Source: a bacterium BRH_c32
Lineage (GTDB): Bacteria; Bacteroidota; Ignavibacteria; Ignavibacteriales; Melioribacteraceae
Assembly (NCBI GenBank): GCA_001516025.1
Contig: LOEU01000001.1
Coordinates: forward strand, 91,000-154,999
Length of the DNA: 64,000 bases
Direction of reading: 5' to 3'
Shown here: positions 15,688-24,332 of the stretch, one piece after another
Position numbering within the stretch: the stretch's first letter is position 1
Layout of the letters: each line of letters begins with the position of its first letter
Position numbers and translations under genes: made by a program
The notes under the pieces: generated by a model
What the model was told of the DNA's origin: nothing
Databases searched by the model: none
The model's input: only the letters and a program-made list of their open reading frames with translations

Positions 15688-17175
15688 ATGTTTGATTTTA
15701 ACAACGAATTTTCTGTTTTCGAGCAGTTCTCCGATGGAATGTCTAATATATTTATGGGATTATTTCGTCCAAACGATTCATCACAAATTAAATATACAAA
15801 ATCTATCGAATCGGTAATTGGAATGAGTTTGGAGGAGATCAATCTATTCCCTGAACAGCTTTATTCCCTTATACCCGAAGAAGATTTCCATCCCTTTATA
15901 AAAAACATCAGAGAAAAATTCGCCAACCCAAATGTATCTAATTTTGAAACTGAATTTCTTATAAAACCTAATCCCGAACAAAGTATTTGGCTTAAAGAGC
16001 ATATAAAAATTGTCAGAGATAAAAACGGATTACCTTTTGAGGTAATTAGTTTATTCGTAAATAATTCCGAATTAAAATCGATTACCGAAGAATCAAGAAT
16101 CAAAATCGATAAATACAAAGAATTAAACCAAGCAAAAGATAAATTTATTTCCATCGTATCACATGATTTAAGAGCACCGTTTACTACACTTCTTGGCTTT
16201 TCTGAAATATTAGTAAACGAAAAAGACATTGATGAAGAGGAAAGAAATGAATATCTCGGATATATATATGATTCATCTAAAACGCAGCTATCATTAATAA
16301 ACAATTTATTAGATTGGTCACGCCTTCAAACAGGCAGAGTGAAAGTGGAACCACAGCGTCTGCATGTAAAAAGTATTATTTCAAATGCTCTTTCCCCTAT
16401 CAGCATCGAAGCAGCTCGAAAAAGAATTGAGCTAAAATTTGATATCCCTAATGAACTTTATATGAATGCAGATGAACGGCTTATAAGCCAAACAATTATT
16501 AATTTGGTTAGTAATGCAATTAAATTTTCAAATGAAGGATCGGATATCTCAATCTCTACATCTAAGTTCAAAGAGGGTATGCTTGAATTTATTGTGAAAG
16601 ATGATGGAGTGGGTATTTCAGAAGAGAACCAAAGTAAACTATTTCAAATTGACAAAAAATTTTCTCTCCCCGGCACCGATGGACAAAAAGGAAGCGGTCT
16701 CGGCTTATCTCTGGCAAAAGAGATTATTGACCAGCATAAAGGATATATTTGGTTCTATTCGAAGGAAGGAGAAGGGAGCGAATTTCATTTTACGATCCCT
16801 GAAGCTAAGAATATAATCTTATTAATAGAACATGATAAACAACTTCGTGATCATCTAAAAGAAGTAATTGAATTAAATCTAATCGGCTTTGAAATTATTT
16901 TTTCAAATAATGGTTATGAAGCAATATCGAAATTCAAAACTATACTCCCCACACTTATAATAACCGATCACGATATGCCCCTTATGAATGGGATTCAATT
17001 AGTGGAAGCGATTAATAGCAAAGATGCCATTGCAACTATCCCTATTATTGTAATATTACAAAACCTTACAGATGAATTAACAGCTCGATACGATAAACTT
17101 GGAATTAGCAAGTTAGTTACCAAACCGGTAAATGATTCCTTACTCCTAACAACTATTCAATCTTGTTTAAACTAA
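15688..17175 (+). CDS. Cytosolic hybrid histidine kinase (PAS-HisKA-HATPase-REC)
   Basis: 495 residues with no membrane segment. A PAS-like domain (about 15-115; FRPNDSSQIKYTKSIESVIG, then FETEFLIKPNPEQSIWLKEH) precedes the HisKA box IVSHDLRAPFTTLLGFSEIL, the HATPase blocks LVSNAIKFSNEG, VKDDGVGISEE and GSGLGLSLAKEI, and a C-terminal receiver (about 370-495; acidic EHDK, phosphoacceptor Asp in IITDHDMPLMNG, Lys in VTKPVND). The receiver at the C-terminus suggests phosphotransfer to an unlinked partner. It starts a group with the NusG paralogue 15 bases downstream. Confidence 0.88.
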   Translation: MFDFNNEFSVFEQFSDGMSNIFMGLFRPNDSSQIKYTKSIESVIGMSLEEINLFPEQLYSLIPEEDFHPFIKNIREKFANPNVSNFETEFLIKPNPEQSIWLKEHIKIVRDKNGLPFEVISLFVNNSELKSITEESRIKIDKYKELNQAKDKFISIVSHDLRAPFTTLLGFSEILVNEKDIDEEERNEYLGYIYDSSKTQLSLINNLLDWSRLQTGRVKVEPQRLHVKSIISNALSPISIEAARKRIELKFDIPNELYMNADERLISQTIINLVSNAIKFSNEGSDISISTSKFKEGMLEFIVKDDGVGISEENQSKLFQIDKKFSLPGTDGQKGSGLGLSLAKEIIDQHKGYIWFYSKEGEGSEFHFTIPEAKNIILLIEHDKQLRDHLKEVIELNLIGFEIIFSNNGYEAISKFKTILPTLIITDHDMPLMNGIQLVEAINSKDAIATIPIIVILQNLTDELTARYDKLGISKLVTKPVNDSLLLTTIQSCLN

Positions 17176-17190
17176 ACCGGCGAAAAAATT

Positions 17191-17913
17191 ATGTCTGAAA
17201 CAAAAACAAAGTACGACACGGAACCAAATAATAATATTGAATTAGAAAATGTAGCAGAACCAAAGTATGAATCTGAATTACTTAATGAAAGCGAAACTGG
17301 CAGCGAGACCGAAAGATTTTGGTTTGCCTTATATACTAAACCAAGAAGTGAATTTCAGGCAGAATTACAGCTTAGAGATATTGGTGTAGAAACTTATATG
17401 CCATTTGTAATAAAAGAAAAAAAATGGACTGATCGAACGAAAAAAATAAAAGAACCCGTTTTCAGAGGTTATATTTTTATTTTGTCATCTGAGCAAGAAC
17501 GTTATGTGGCAGTTACACAAAAAGCGATAGTAAAAGCGGTTTCATTCGGTGGAGTGGTAGCTACTATTCCTGATTGGCAGATTCAAAATCTAAAAATACT
17601 CCTTAGCAAAAATCCGGAATATTATATATCGGACAAATTACTTCTCGGAACTAAGGTAAGAATTATAGACGGACCATTTAAGGATATTGAAGGAATTATC
17701 ACCACGGAAAAAGGGAAAGGACAATCACTCGGGGTTACAATTGATATCTTAAAAAGATCAGTGGTGATTAATTTAACAGAAAATTATGTTAAAAAAGCAC
17801 CTGATCAGAAAATTCCTGAAAAAGATAATAAGAAATATTATTATAAAGTTATTGAAGAAGATGAACCGGAAGAAACCAATACAATTATTGAGAAAGATAC
17901 TGAGCAGGAATAA
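17191..17913 (+). CDS. NusG paralogue (specialised elongation factor, UpxY/RfaH-like)
   Basis: 240-residue NusG-family protein. After an acidic extension of about 45 residues comes the NGN domain (FWFALYTKPRSEFQAELQLR, then RGYIFILSS and AVTQKAIVKAVSFGG), then a KOW motif (GTKVRIIDGPFKDIEG) and a long acidic tail. General NusG sits next to ribosomal protein genes; this copy follows a hybrid kinase, so it is likely a specialised paralogue that promotes elongation of particular long operons, as UpxY and RfaH do for polysaccharide genes. Its targets are unknown; the sugar and carotenoid operons in this window are possible but unproven candidates. The acidic extensions at both ends are unusual. 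Confidence 0.8.
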   Translation: MSETKTKYDTEPNNNIELENVAEPKYESELLNESETGSETERFWFALYTKPRSEFQAELQLRDIGVETYMPFVIKEKKWTDRTKKIKEPVFRGYIFILSSEQERYVAVTQKAIVKAVSFGGVVATIPDWQIQNLKILLSKNPEYYISDKLLLGTKVRIIDGPFKDIEGIITTEKGKGQSLGVTIDILKRSVVINLTENYVKKAPDQKIPEKDNKKYYYKVIEEDEPEETNTIIEKDTEQE

Positions 17914-17934
17914 AAATTAGAAAGAGATAAAACA

Positions 17935-18909
17935 ATGTCAGAAGAAAGAAAAAATTTAAGTATGATGAATGAAGGTGATCCTATCAATGGTTCCTTGGTA
18001 GTCGAAAGGATTGATTTAAAAGTCTCATCTACCAATAAATATTTTATTGATGTCGATCTTCGGGGAGCTACCGCTAAATTAAATGGTAAAGTGTGGGATA
18101 ATGCTCAAGCAATCTTTAATAAAATTAAAGACTCGAAAGTGGTTACAGTGCGGGGAGTACTTACAAAGTATAAAGATCAATTCCAGATAAAAATAGAAAA
18201 GATCGATAGCTATACTGGAGATGAAAGCGCATTTATTGAGCAGACAATGCCCCGTTCTGTTTATGATTTAGCTGAAATGAAAAATGGATTTTTAGGGTTT
18301 ATCAATTCGATAGAAGACCCATATCTGAATAAATTACTTAACGAAATATTTTCATCCGAAGATGGTTCAAAATTTTTCAAATCTCCGGCAGGCAAAAGTT
18401 GGCATCACGCTTATTTAAGTGGGCTATTAGAGCATACTCTTGAGATAATGAAAATCTGTGATTTAATGACTACATTCCATAAAGAAGTAAAACGAGATAT
18501 TTTGCTTTCCGGTGCAATGCTGCACGATTTTGGAAAAATAGTAGAACTTAGCAGTGAACCCGGATTTGATTATACCGATACAGGAAAATTTGTCGGTCAT
18601 ATTGTTCTTGCAGTTTTATATGTCGATCGGGTAATCAAAGATAAATTACCCGATTTCCCTTCTCATCTTAAAGATCAGTTATTCCATCTAATTCTTAGCC
18701 ATCAGGGGAAATTAGAATATGCATCACCGGTGGAACCAAAAACTATTGAAGCAATCATTTTATATCAAGCAGATGAGCTTAGTGCAAAAACAAATGCTTA
18801 TAAGCAGGCGATAATTAAAGGGCGAAACGAAGGGAATAAATGGACAAGACCGCTCCCTCTTGCCAATAATAATTCTCTTTATATACCCGAAGATTTTGAA
18901 ATTCATTAA
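17935..18909 (+). CDS. YhaM-like 3'-5' exonuclease (OB fold plus HD domain)
   Basis: 324 residues: an N-terminal OB-fold nucleic-acid-binding domain (GSLVVERIDLKVSSTNKYF to IKIEKIDSY, about 20-105) followed by an HD phosphohydrolase domain whose metal ligands are seen in WHHAYLSGLLEHTLEI and GAMLHDFGKI, with a further His in LSHQGKLEYASP. This is the YhaM/Cbf1 architecture; members remove nucleotides from RNA or single-stranded DNA 3' ends. It lies 21 bases after the NusG paralogue, so the two may be co-transcribed and both deal with nascent RNA. Confidence 0.85.
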   Translation: MSEERKNLSMMNEGDPINGSLVVERIDLKVSSTNKYFIDVDLRGATAKLNGKVWDNAQAIFNKIKDSKVVTVRGVLTKYKDQFQIKIEKIDSYTGDESAFIEQTMPRSVYDLAEMKNGFLGFINSIEDPYLNKLLNEIFSSEDGSKFFKSPAGKSWHHAYLSGLLEHTLEIMKICDLMTTFHKEVKRDILLSGAMLHDFGKIVELSSEPGFDYTDTGKFVGHIVLAVLYVDRVIKDKLPDFPSHLKDQLFHLILSHQGKLEYASPVEPKTIEAIILYQADELSAKTNAYKQAIIKGRNEGNKWTRPLPLANNNSLYIPEDFEIH

Positions 18910-18925
18910 CCATAAGGAAAACGCA

Positions 18926-19702
18926 ATGAAATCAATAAGTGCCCACGCAATATTATTTTTAATTGCTCTTACATTTATTTCTTCTAATCTATATGCTCAA
19001 TCTGTTGAATCGCTTATAGATGAAGGGGATAAGTATTACGAAAAGTTCGATAATCAAAAAGCATTGGATTCATATACAAAAGCTGAAAAATTAGACGCCA
19101 ATAATATCGAAGTACTTTGGCGAATCAGCAGAGCTTATGTGGATTTAGCCGAGAAAATGCCTTCGAGCACCGGTAAACAGGAGGATGCTCAATTGGCGGT
19201 TTTTGAAAAAGCTAAAGATTATGCCGAAAAAACGATCAAAGCCGATAGAACCAAATCAGTGGGATTTTTAAGAAGAGCTATCGCTAATGGTAAGATTGCT
19301 CTTTTCAAAGGTGTTTTCTCTGTTGCAGGTGTAGTTAATTCAGTTAAGTCTGATTGTGAAAAATCGATTCAACTTAATAATGGTGGTGCTGAAGTTCAGG
19401 CAGTTACACATTATGTATTAGCACGCACTCATGCAAAGATTTCAGAAAAATGGGCACCTGCACGTTCGGTACTAGGACTTGGCTGGGCAGATAATGAGAT
19501 CGCTCTAAAAGAATATAAAAAAGCAATCGAATTAAAACCGGGATATATTATGTTTTATGTAGATTACGCACTTTCATTAATCGAAGAAGGTGAAGACAAT
19601 ACTGCAAAAGAGATGTTAAATAAAGCATTGAAAAGCAAAGTGCAAGATGAAGATGACGATCAGCGCCTCGCAGAAGCAAAAGAATTATTAAAAAAATTAT
19701 AA
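18926..19702 (+). CDS. Exported TPR-repeat protein
   Basis: About 258 residues with a signal peptide (MKSISAHAILFLIALTF, cleaved after YAQ) and then helical tetratricopeptide-like repeats, for example EGDKYYEKFDNQKALDSYTK, WRISRAYVDLAEKM and GYIMFYVDYALSLIEEGE. No enzymatic motif is visible; it is probably a periplasmic scaffold. The frame is open a further 22 codons upstream into the YhaM-like gene, but AAGGAAA at 18914-18920 and the signal peptide support ATG 18926. Five bases separate it from the sirtuin. Confidence 0.75.
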   Translation: MKSISAHAILFLIALTFISSNLYAQSVESLIDEGDKYYEKFDNQKALDSYTKAEKLDANNIEVLWRISRAYVDLAEKMPSSTGKQEDAQLAVFEKAKDYAEKTIKADRTKSVGFLRRAIANGKIALFKGVFSVAGVVNSVKSDCEKSIQLNNGGAEVQAVTHYVLARTHAKISEKWAPARSVLGLGWADNEIALKEYKKAIELKPGYIMFYVDYALSLIEEGEDNTAKEMLNKALKSKVQDEDDDQRLAEAKELLKKL

Positions 19703-19707
19703 GTGAA

Positions 19708-20454
19708 ATGGAATTTAGTACAAAGTTCATAAATAAATTAAAATACGCTAAAAAGTTACTCTTTTTTACAGGTGCCGGAATATCTGCTGAAAGTGGTATC
19801 TCTACATTTAGAGGTGTCGACGGTATCTGGAATAAAATGAAACCGGAGGAACTCGCAAGCATTGATGGATTTATGAAAAATCCTGATATCGTATGGCAAT
19901 GGTATCAGCATCGCAGACAAATTGTGCACGATTCAAAACCGAATGCAGGTCATCTCTCCATTGCCGAGCTTGAAAACTATTATGATGTAACCGTTGTAAC
20001 TGAGAATGTTGATAATTTACATAGACGTGCCGGAAGCTCGAAAATATTCGAGCTTCATGGTAATATAGAAAGAAATTACTGTATCGATTGTAAAGCTCCA
20101 TTTAACGATACTAAATTAAATGAAGAATCGGGCAATCCCAAATGTAAAGAATGCGGTGGAAGAATTAGGCCCGATGTAGTTTGGTTTGGGGAGATGCTGC
20201 CACAGGATCAATTCAGCGGCGGTCAATCGTCCGCAGAATCTTCTGACATCTGTTTTGTTGTAGGCACTTCCGGATTAGTTTACCCAGCTGCTTATATACC
20301 GATTGAGGCAAAGCAGGCAGGTGCTTTCATAGTAGAAATAAATATCGATTATACAGAAATGAGCCGCTTTGCAGATGAATCATTCATCGGAAAATCCGCC
20401 TCCATCCTCACCGAACTCCTCGCTGAAGTAAAAAGAATAAAAGCAACCACTTAA
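19708..20454 (+). CDS. cobB: NAD-dependent protein deacylase, sirtuin class III
   Basis: 248-residue Sir2-family enzyme that removes acyl groups from lysines using NAD+. Visible are FTGAGISAESGISTFRG (NAD site), VTENVDNLHRRAGS, the catalytic His in ELHGNIERNYC, a four-cysteine zinc site (CIDC and CKEC), and GTSGLVYPAA. The YQHRR segment near residue 68 has the Tyr-x-x-Arg pair that in SIRT5/CobB favours succinyl and malonyl lysine, so desuccinylase activity is likely as well as deacetylation. It appears to be the last gene of the plus-strand group beginning at 15688 or 17191. Confidence 0.92.
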   Translation: MEFSTKFINKLKYAKKLLFFTGAGISAESGISTFRGVDGIWNKMKPEELASIDGFMKNPDIVWQWYQHRRQIVHDSKPNAGHLSIAELENYYDVTVVTENVDNLHRRAGSSKIFELHGNIERNYCIDCKAPFNDTKLNEESGNPKCKECGGRIRPDVVWFGEMLPQDQFSGGQSSAESSDICFVVGTSGLVYPAAYIPIEAKQAGAFIVEINIDYTEMSRFADESFIGKSASILTELLAEVKRIKATT

Positions 20455-20508
20455 TATTGATAAGAACGCTTGATTATTATTTATAAACCTTATATTAGAA
20501 AATAAATG

Positions 20509-20637
20509 TTAAAAAATCATGATGAGTAGCGCAACCAAAACTATAAAAAAGAATAACTTCACACATCCCGTTAAAACAATTTTAGTGGTTTTAAGAAGAA
20601 AATAAGCGACTATAAGCAGAACAACTAATATTTCCAT
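20509..20637 (-). CDS. Small hydrophobic protein of 42 residues
   Basis: A short minus-strand frame reads MEILVVLLIVAYFLLK, then KTTKIVLTGCV and KLFFFIVLVALLIMIF. Two hydrophobic stretches are separated by a short basic hinge, as in small double-spanning membrane proteins. It lies 19 bases downstream of the queD stop on the same strand and would be the last gene of the queE-queD unit. No strong Shine-Dalgarno sequence is visible. I do not recognise the family. It could also be a chance A/T-rich frame, but the even hydrophobic pattern with positively charged turn argues for a real gene. Confidence 0.4.
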   Translation of the reverse strand: MEILVVLLIVAYFLLKTTKIVLTGCVKLFFFIVLVALLIMIF

Positions 20638-20656
20638 AATTTGGTATTTATAATCA

Positions 20657-21079
20657 TTAATGAGAAATTAATTCTATTGTATCCTCAGCGTAAGTGTTTT
20701 CGGTTTCCAATACTTTCACGGTTACTTTTTCGATATTATTCGGAAGTCCGACTTCATTAATTTTTTTTAAGAAATAACCTACAAGATTTTCGGCAGTTGA
20801 ATGAAAATCTACAACTACCATTCTTGAATCTATTTTTTTTAGTAACTCTTGCAATTCAATATCACCGGAGAAAACTAAACAAGCATGATCCAATTCTTCA
20901 ACTAACGGATTAATAATCGATTTGACATCATAATAATCGAGCACCATTCCGTTACAATCCGGCTTCCCGTCAAGCTCCACCATCATTTTATATGAATGCC
21001 CGTGCAGATTTCGGCACTTGCCTTCATGGAATGGAAGCCGATGCCCCATCTCCCATGTAAATTCTTTTGCAATTCTCAT
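20657..21079 (-). CDS. queD: 6-carboxytetrahydropterin synthase
   Basis: 140-residue QueD/PTPS-family enzyme converting dihydroneopterin triphosphate to 6-carboxytetrahydropterin, the second step to queuosine. Zinc-binding histidines are seen in MGHRLPFHEGKCRNLHGHSY (C-x3-H-x-H with the catalytic Cys), and the product-binding part is VLDYYDVKSIINPLVEELDH and PTAEN-like HSTAENLVGYF. It starts directly after the QueE stop without spacing, so the two are co-translated. The usual length is about 120-140 residues. Confidence 0.93.
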   Translation of the reverse strand: MRIAKEFTWEMGHRLPFHEGKCRNLHGHSYKMMVELDGKPDCNGMVLDYYDVKSIINPLVEELDHACLVFSGDIELQELLKKIDSRMVVVDFHSTAENLVGYFLKKINEVGLPNNIEKVTVKVLETENTYAEDTIELISH

Positions 21080-21718
21080 TTATACTCCTCTCTCATCCGG
21101 CTTCCAAATGTATTTATGCATTTGAAGTTGAAACCGGACTTGTAAATTATCTTCTATTATCCAATCTGCCATCGTCAAAGGAATTAATTCTCCAAAAACA
21201 ATTGAAAACAGCAGTTCACATTTACCTATTAAATTATATTTTTCAATAATCGATTTAGACCAATCGTAGTCTTCTCTGGAACCGATTACAAACTTAACTT
21301 CATCGTTTGGTTTAAGAAACTCAATATTTTCATATCGATTCTTTTTCATCATCTTACTCGAAGGACATTTTAAGTCCATAATTACCTTAACGCGCTTATC
21401 GATTTTTTCAATTGACAACGAACCACCGGTCTCGATTAAAACCTCGTATCCGAGATTGCAAAGCTTTTCCATTAGCGTGTGGACTTCGCTTTGAACGAGC
21501 GGTTCGCCACCCGTTACCTCCACAAGGCGGCAATTAAATTTAGCGACCTCTTCAATAATTCCCTCAATCGATTTGTCGCTACCTTCATAAAACGCATATT
21601 CAGTGTCGCAATAAGTGCACCTAAGATTGCAGTAAGTCAATCTTATAAAAACACATGGGAGACCGGCTTTTGTACTTTCCCCTTGCAATGAGTAGTATAT
21701 TTCATTTATTTTAAGCAT
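21080..21718 (-). CDS. queE: 7-carboxy-7-deazaguanine synthase (radical SAM)
   Basis: Radical SAM enzyme that turns 6-carboxytetrahydropterin into 7-carboxy-7-deazaguanine in queuosine synthesis. From the chosen start it opens MLKINEIYYSLQGEST (the conserved SxQGEG-like motif), has the iron-sulphur cluster motif CNLRCTYC, and VEVTGGEPLVQ. About 212 residues. The frame extends 17 codons upstream but those residues look like leader; ATG 21718 is preceded by AAGAAAGAGA. A -7-like TATCTTTG lies on the minus strand at 21740-21747, near but divergent from the rpsT promoter. Its stop abuts the queD start. Confidence 0.92.
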   Translation of the reverse strand: MLKINEIYYSLQGESTKAGLPCVFIRLTYCNLRCTYCDTEYAFYEGSDKSIEGIIEEVAKFNCRLVEVTGGEPLVQSEVHTLMEKLCNLGYEVLIETGGSLSIEKIDKRVKVIMDLKCPSSKMMKKNRYENIEFLKPNDEVKFVIGSREDYDWSKSIIEKYNLIGKCELLFSIVFGELIPLTMADWIIEDNLQVRFQLQMHKYIWKPDERGV

Positions 21719-21777
21719 TATCTCTTTCTTCTTTATCCGCAAAGATAAAAACAAAAATAATAATAGCATAGTTTAAG

Positions 21778-21809
21778 TTTGATTTACAGATAACCAAATG
21801 CTATATTTG
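21778..21809 (+). promoter_or_regulatory. rpsT promoter
   Basis: TTTG at 21778-21781, exactly 20 bases, TATATTTG at 21802-21809, about 35 bases before the rpsT ATG. One of four close matches to the TTG-N20-TAnnTTTG pattern in this window. Confidence 0.75.
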
Positions 21810-21843
21810 TAGTCTTTAATAATAATATAAATTTAGGTAAGGA

Positions 21844-22107
21844 ATGGCAAACCACAAATCAGCTCTTAAAAGAGCACGTTCAAGTGAAAAAAGAAACGTT
21901 AGAAACGTTGCAACTACTTCAAAGATTAAAACGTTAATCAAAAAAGTATATGATACCACTGACGCTGAAAAAGTAGAAACTGTTTATAAAGAAGCAGTAG
22001 CGGTTCTTGATAGATCATCGGTAAAAGGACATTTACATAAAAATAATGCTGCACACAAAAAAGCAGCGTTAACAAAACACGTTAATCAGGTAAAAGCTGG
22101 CAAATAA
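21844..22107 (+). CDS. rpsT: 30S ribosomal protein S20
   Basis: 87-residue basic protein that binds 16S rRNA in the small ribosomal subunit. The start MANHKSALKRARSSEKRNVRN is the S20 signature, and the end SSVKGHLHKNNAAHKKAALTKHV is its C-terminal helix. Of normal length, monocistronic, with a clear promoter upstream and a strong terminator downstream. AAGGA precedes the ATG. Confidence 0.98.
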   Translation: MANHKSALKRARSSEKRNVRNVATTSKIKTLIKKVYDTTDAEKVETVYKEAVAVLDRSSVKGHLHKNNAAHKKAALTKHVNQVKAGK

Positions 22108-22118
22108 GTTCTTTTTTA

Positions 22119-22164
22119 TTTGAGTTAGATTTCGCTCGTTTTGAAGCGAATAGATAATTCAAAT
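22119..22164 (+). repeat. Long imperfect hairpin after rpsT
   Basis: TTTGA...TCAAA and TTCGCT...AGCGAA are nested inverted arms just after the rpsT stop, before the main terminator. It probably forms an mRNA 3' structure; no T-run follows it directly. Confidence 0.4.
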
Positions 22165-22194
22165 AAAGCAGTAACTTTTAGATAAATTTTGTAC

Positions 22195-22227
22195 GGCTGC
22201 CACGGTCATATCCGGGACAGCCTTTTT
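22195..22227 (+). terminator. rpsT terminator
   Basis: GGCTGCCACGG, loop TCATAT, CCGGGACAGCC (11-position stem with two mismatches) followed by TTTTT. It touches the stop codon of the convergent GlmU-like gene at 22228. Confidence 0.85.
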
Positions 22228-23730
22228 CTATTTTAAATCTTTTACCAGTTCCTTACCTGCCGTCTCAGGGATATAATAACCAATTAATTTAGCTTCGCCG
22301 TTTTCGCTCTTAATCTCTTTCTTAATCAATACCGAATGTTCAATTAAAAATCCATCATCTATTTTAGAACCGAAAATATAGGAAATACCTTTTATTGTAA
22401 CTCCGGCACCTACAATTACAGGGAATTCATCACTGCCGGTTATCTTCACTCCGGATTCAATGCGGCAATTCTCACCGATAATTATATTACCTCTTAAAAT
22501 ATTATTCCAAAAAATCGTTACATCATTCCCGATAACTATTTTCTGACCTTTATAACAGGAGATATCCACATTTGCCTTAAAATCGACATTTCTTCCAAGT
22601 GTAATATTTCCATCGAGCAAAACATTCTTATGCAGATGAAGATTATAATTTATTTTTACTCCCTTGCCAAGATAAGAACCTTTACCAAGCTGAATATCAA
22701 GCGGAATCCCTTTATCATCCAGTTCTAAAATCTGTTCTATCACTTCATCATCAATATAAAAGTCATCCGGGTCATCTATTGTAATAATATCTTTTAGTTT
22801 TTCATAAATATTTGTTCTGGCAATATCTTCCATCTCTTTTAAGACAGATTTATTATTGAAGCCCATAATTACAAATTGCTCAAGAGGAGAAACTGCTTGA
22901 ACAACATATCCCTCTTGATTAAATAATGAAATTAAGTCGGTCAAATAAACTTCGTTTTGAACGTTTTCACTTTTTATGTTATATATAAGTTTAACGAGCT
23001 TCTTAAAATCAAAAGCGAAAACACCTGAATTAAATTCAGGTATTGCCAAAAGTTCTTCCTTGCTATAAAAATAAGTTCTTCCGCCAAACTCGGCTTTATA
23101 TGGAGTATCGGTGCTTAAAGCGAGAATATCTTTGTACTCTATAATTTCTATTACCTTACCAAAATCGTCCAAAGAATGCTTACCGTTGGAATCAAATTCC
23201 TTTACACGTATAATCCTTCCATAATAATTATCTTCTTTATTCCCTTCAAAAAGACCGGTGAGAACCATCATATCACATTTAGAACTTAAAAAAGATTCAC
23301 GGAAAAGCTTAACTGTATCGCTATTTATTAATCCCATATCACCCGGAAATACATAAACGATCCCGTCATAGTTTTCTTTATCTATAGATTGAAGTGCCAC
23401 TTGTACGGCATGACCTGTTCCATTTTGAACTTCTTGATAAGCGAATAGATTATTGTCTTTTTTGCCTACTGCTTTAATTACATCTTCTGCCTTAATACCC
23501 ACTACAGTAATAATATTGGATGATGTAAGTGCAGAATCGCAGGCTATATAAACACGCTCCACAGTAGGTTTTTCCCAAATTTTATGAAGCATCTTTGAGG
23601 TTTGGGATTTGATTCTTTTGCCATGACCAGCTGCTAAAATTATAGCTGTATCGCTTTTTTTATAATCAAACCGAGTTGAATTTTCTGATATTAAGGAAAC
23701 AATCTCTTCATTAGTTTGTGTAATTGCCAT
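22228..23730 (-). CDS. GlmU-like nucleotidyltransferase with left-handed helix domain
   Basis: 500-residue protein. The N-terminal half is a sugar nucleotidyltransferase: AIILAAGHGKRIKSQTSKML, then EVQNGTGHAVQVAL and VYVFPGDMGL, as in GlmU uridylyltransferase. It also contains insertions (for example around residues 200-260) not usual in GlmU. The C-terminal part is a left-handed beta-helix of hexapeptide repeats (GKGSYLGKGVKI, GNITLGRNVDFK, IIIGENCRIESGV), but the acetyltransferase site of GlmU (the N-C-N-Y-D-G region) is not seen. So it is probably a nucleotidyltransferase with a structural helix, making a UDP- or other NDP-sugar, rather than bifunctional GlmU. Confidence 0.75.
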   Translation of the reverse strand: MAITQTNEEIVSLISENSTRFDYKKSDTAIILAAGHGKRIKSQTSKMLHKIWEKPTVERVYIACDSALTSSNIITVVGIKAEDVIKAVGKKDNNLFAYQEVQNGTGHAVQVALQSIDKENYDGIVYVFPGDMGLINSDTVKLFRESFLSSKCDMMVLTGLFEGNKEDNYYGRIIRVKEFDSNGKHSLDDFGKVIEIIEYKDILALSTDTPYKAEFGGRTYFYSKEELLAIPEFNSGVFAFDFKKLVKLIYNIKSENVQNEVYLTDLISLFNQEGYVVQAVSPLEQFVIMGFNNKSVLKEMEDIARTNIYEKLKDIITIDDPDDFYIDDEVIEQILELDDKGIPLDIQLGKGSYLGKGVKINYNLHLHKNVLLDGNITLGRNVDFKANVDISCYKGQKIVIGNDVTIFWNNILRGNIIIGENCRIESGVKITGSDEFPVIVGAGVTIKGISYIFGSKIDDGFLIEHSVLIKKEIKSENGEAKLIGYYIPETAGKELVKDLK

Positions 23731-23864
23731 TCTACCCTCTGAATTATGGAAATCGAATTGTTAAATTTAATAATAAATGTTATAAAACATATCTATTAAA
23801 CCGAGTCTATAAGAAAATAAATTTTGTATTTTTAGCATCAGAAAAATAAACGAATGGAGATGTC

Positions 23865-24326
23865 ATGAAAAAGTTGTTTTTTATTACTTTATTAACATTT
23901 TTCTCAATTTCTTCGATAATAGAAGCACAGGACAAAGGATTTGGTATCGGAGTAATGTTAGGCGAACCGACCGGATTGAGTGCTAAAACATGGTTAAATA
24001 AAATAAACGCAGTCGATTTTGGTTTAGCATATTCATTTACCGGGAATCATAATGCCGCTGCATTGCATGCAGATTATTTATGGCATTCTTTCGATTTAAT
24101 CAAATCCACCGAGAGAATACCCGTTTATTACGGTGTTGGTGCAAGATTAAGAATTTATGAAGGACATGATGATTCATTCGGCGTTAGAGGTGTCGCAGGT
24201 GTTGAATGGTTTTCAAGAGAAGTCCCGATTGATGTATTTTTTGAAATAGCACCTGTATTTACTCTTATCCCGGAAACTGATTTGGATTTCGATGCCGCCA
24301 TTGGAATCAGATTTTTTATTAACTAG
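23865..24326 (+). CDS. Small exported beta-barrel-like protein
   Basis: 153 residues with a signal peptide (MKKLFFITLLTFFSISSIIEA, cut before QDKG). The rest is a string of amphipathic strands with aromatic ends (GFGIGVMLGEPTGLSAKTWL, GVGARLRIYEG, IGIRFFIN), ending with a phenylalanine-rich strand as in small outer-membrane barrels. It resembles BAPKO_0422/DUF3996-type families, but I cannot assign a family firmly. GGAG lies seven bases before the ATG. The PAS kinase follows six bases after its stop, so the two may form one transcript. Confidence 0.6.
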   Translation: MKKLFFITLLTFFSISSIIEAQDKGFGIGVMLGEPTGLSAKTWLNKINAVDFGLAYSFTGNHNAAALHADYLWHSFDLIKSTERIPVYYGVGARLRIYEGHDDSFGVRGVAGVEWFSREVPIDVFFEIAPVFTLIPETDLDFDAAIGIRFFIN

Positions 24327-24332
24327 GTTTAT

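Noticed and set aside
15861..16304. 147-codon minus-strand frame under the hybrid kinase
   Set aside because: Shadow of the kinase gene; no domain and unlike coding sequence.
22228..23730. Calling this gene a complete bifunctional GlmU
   Set aside because: The acetyltransferase signature is not seen in the hexapeptide part.
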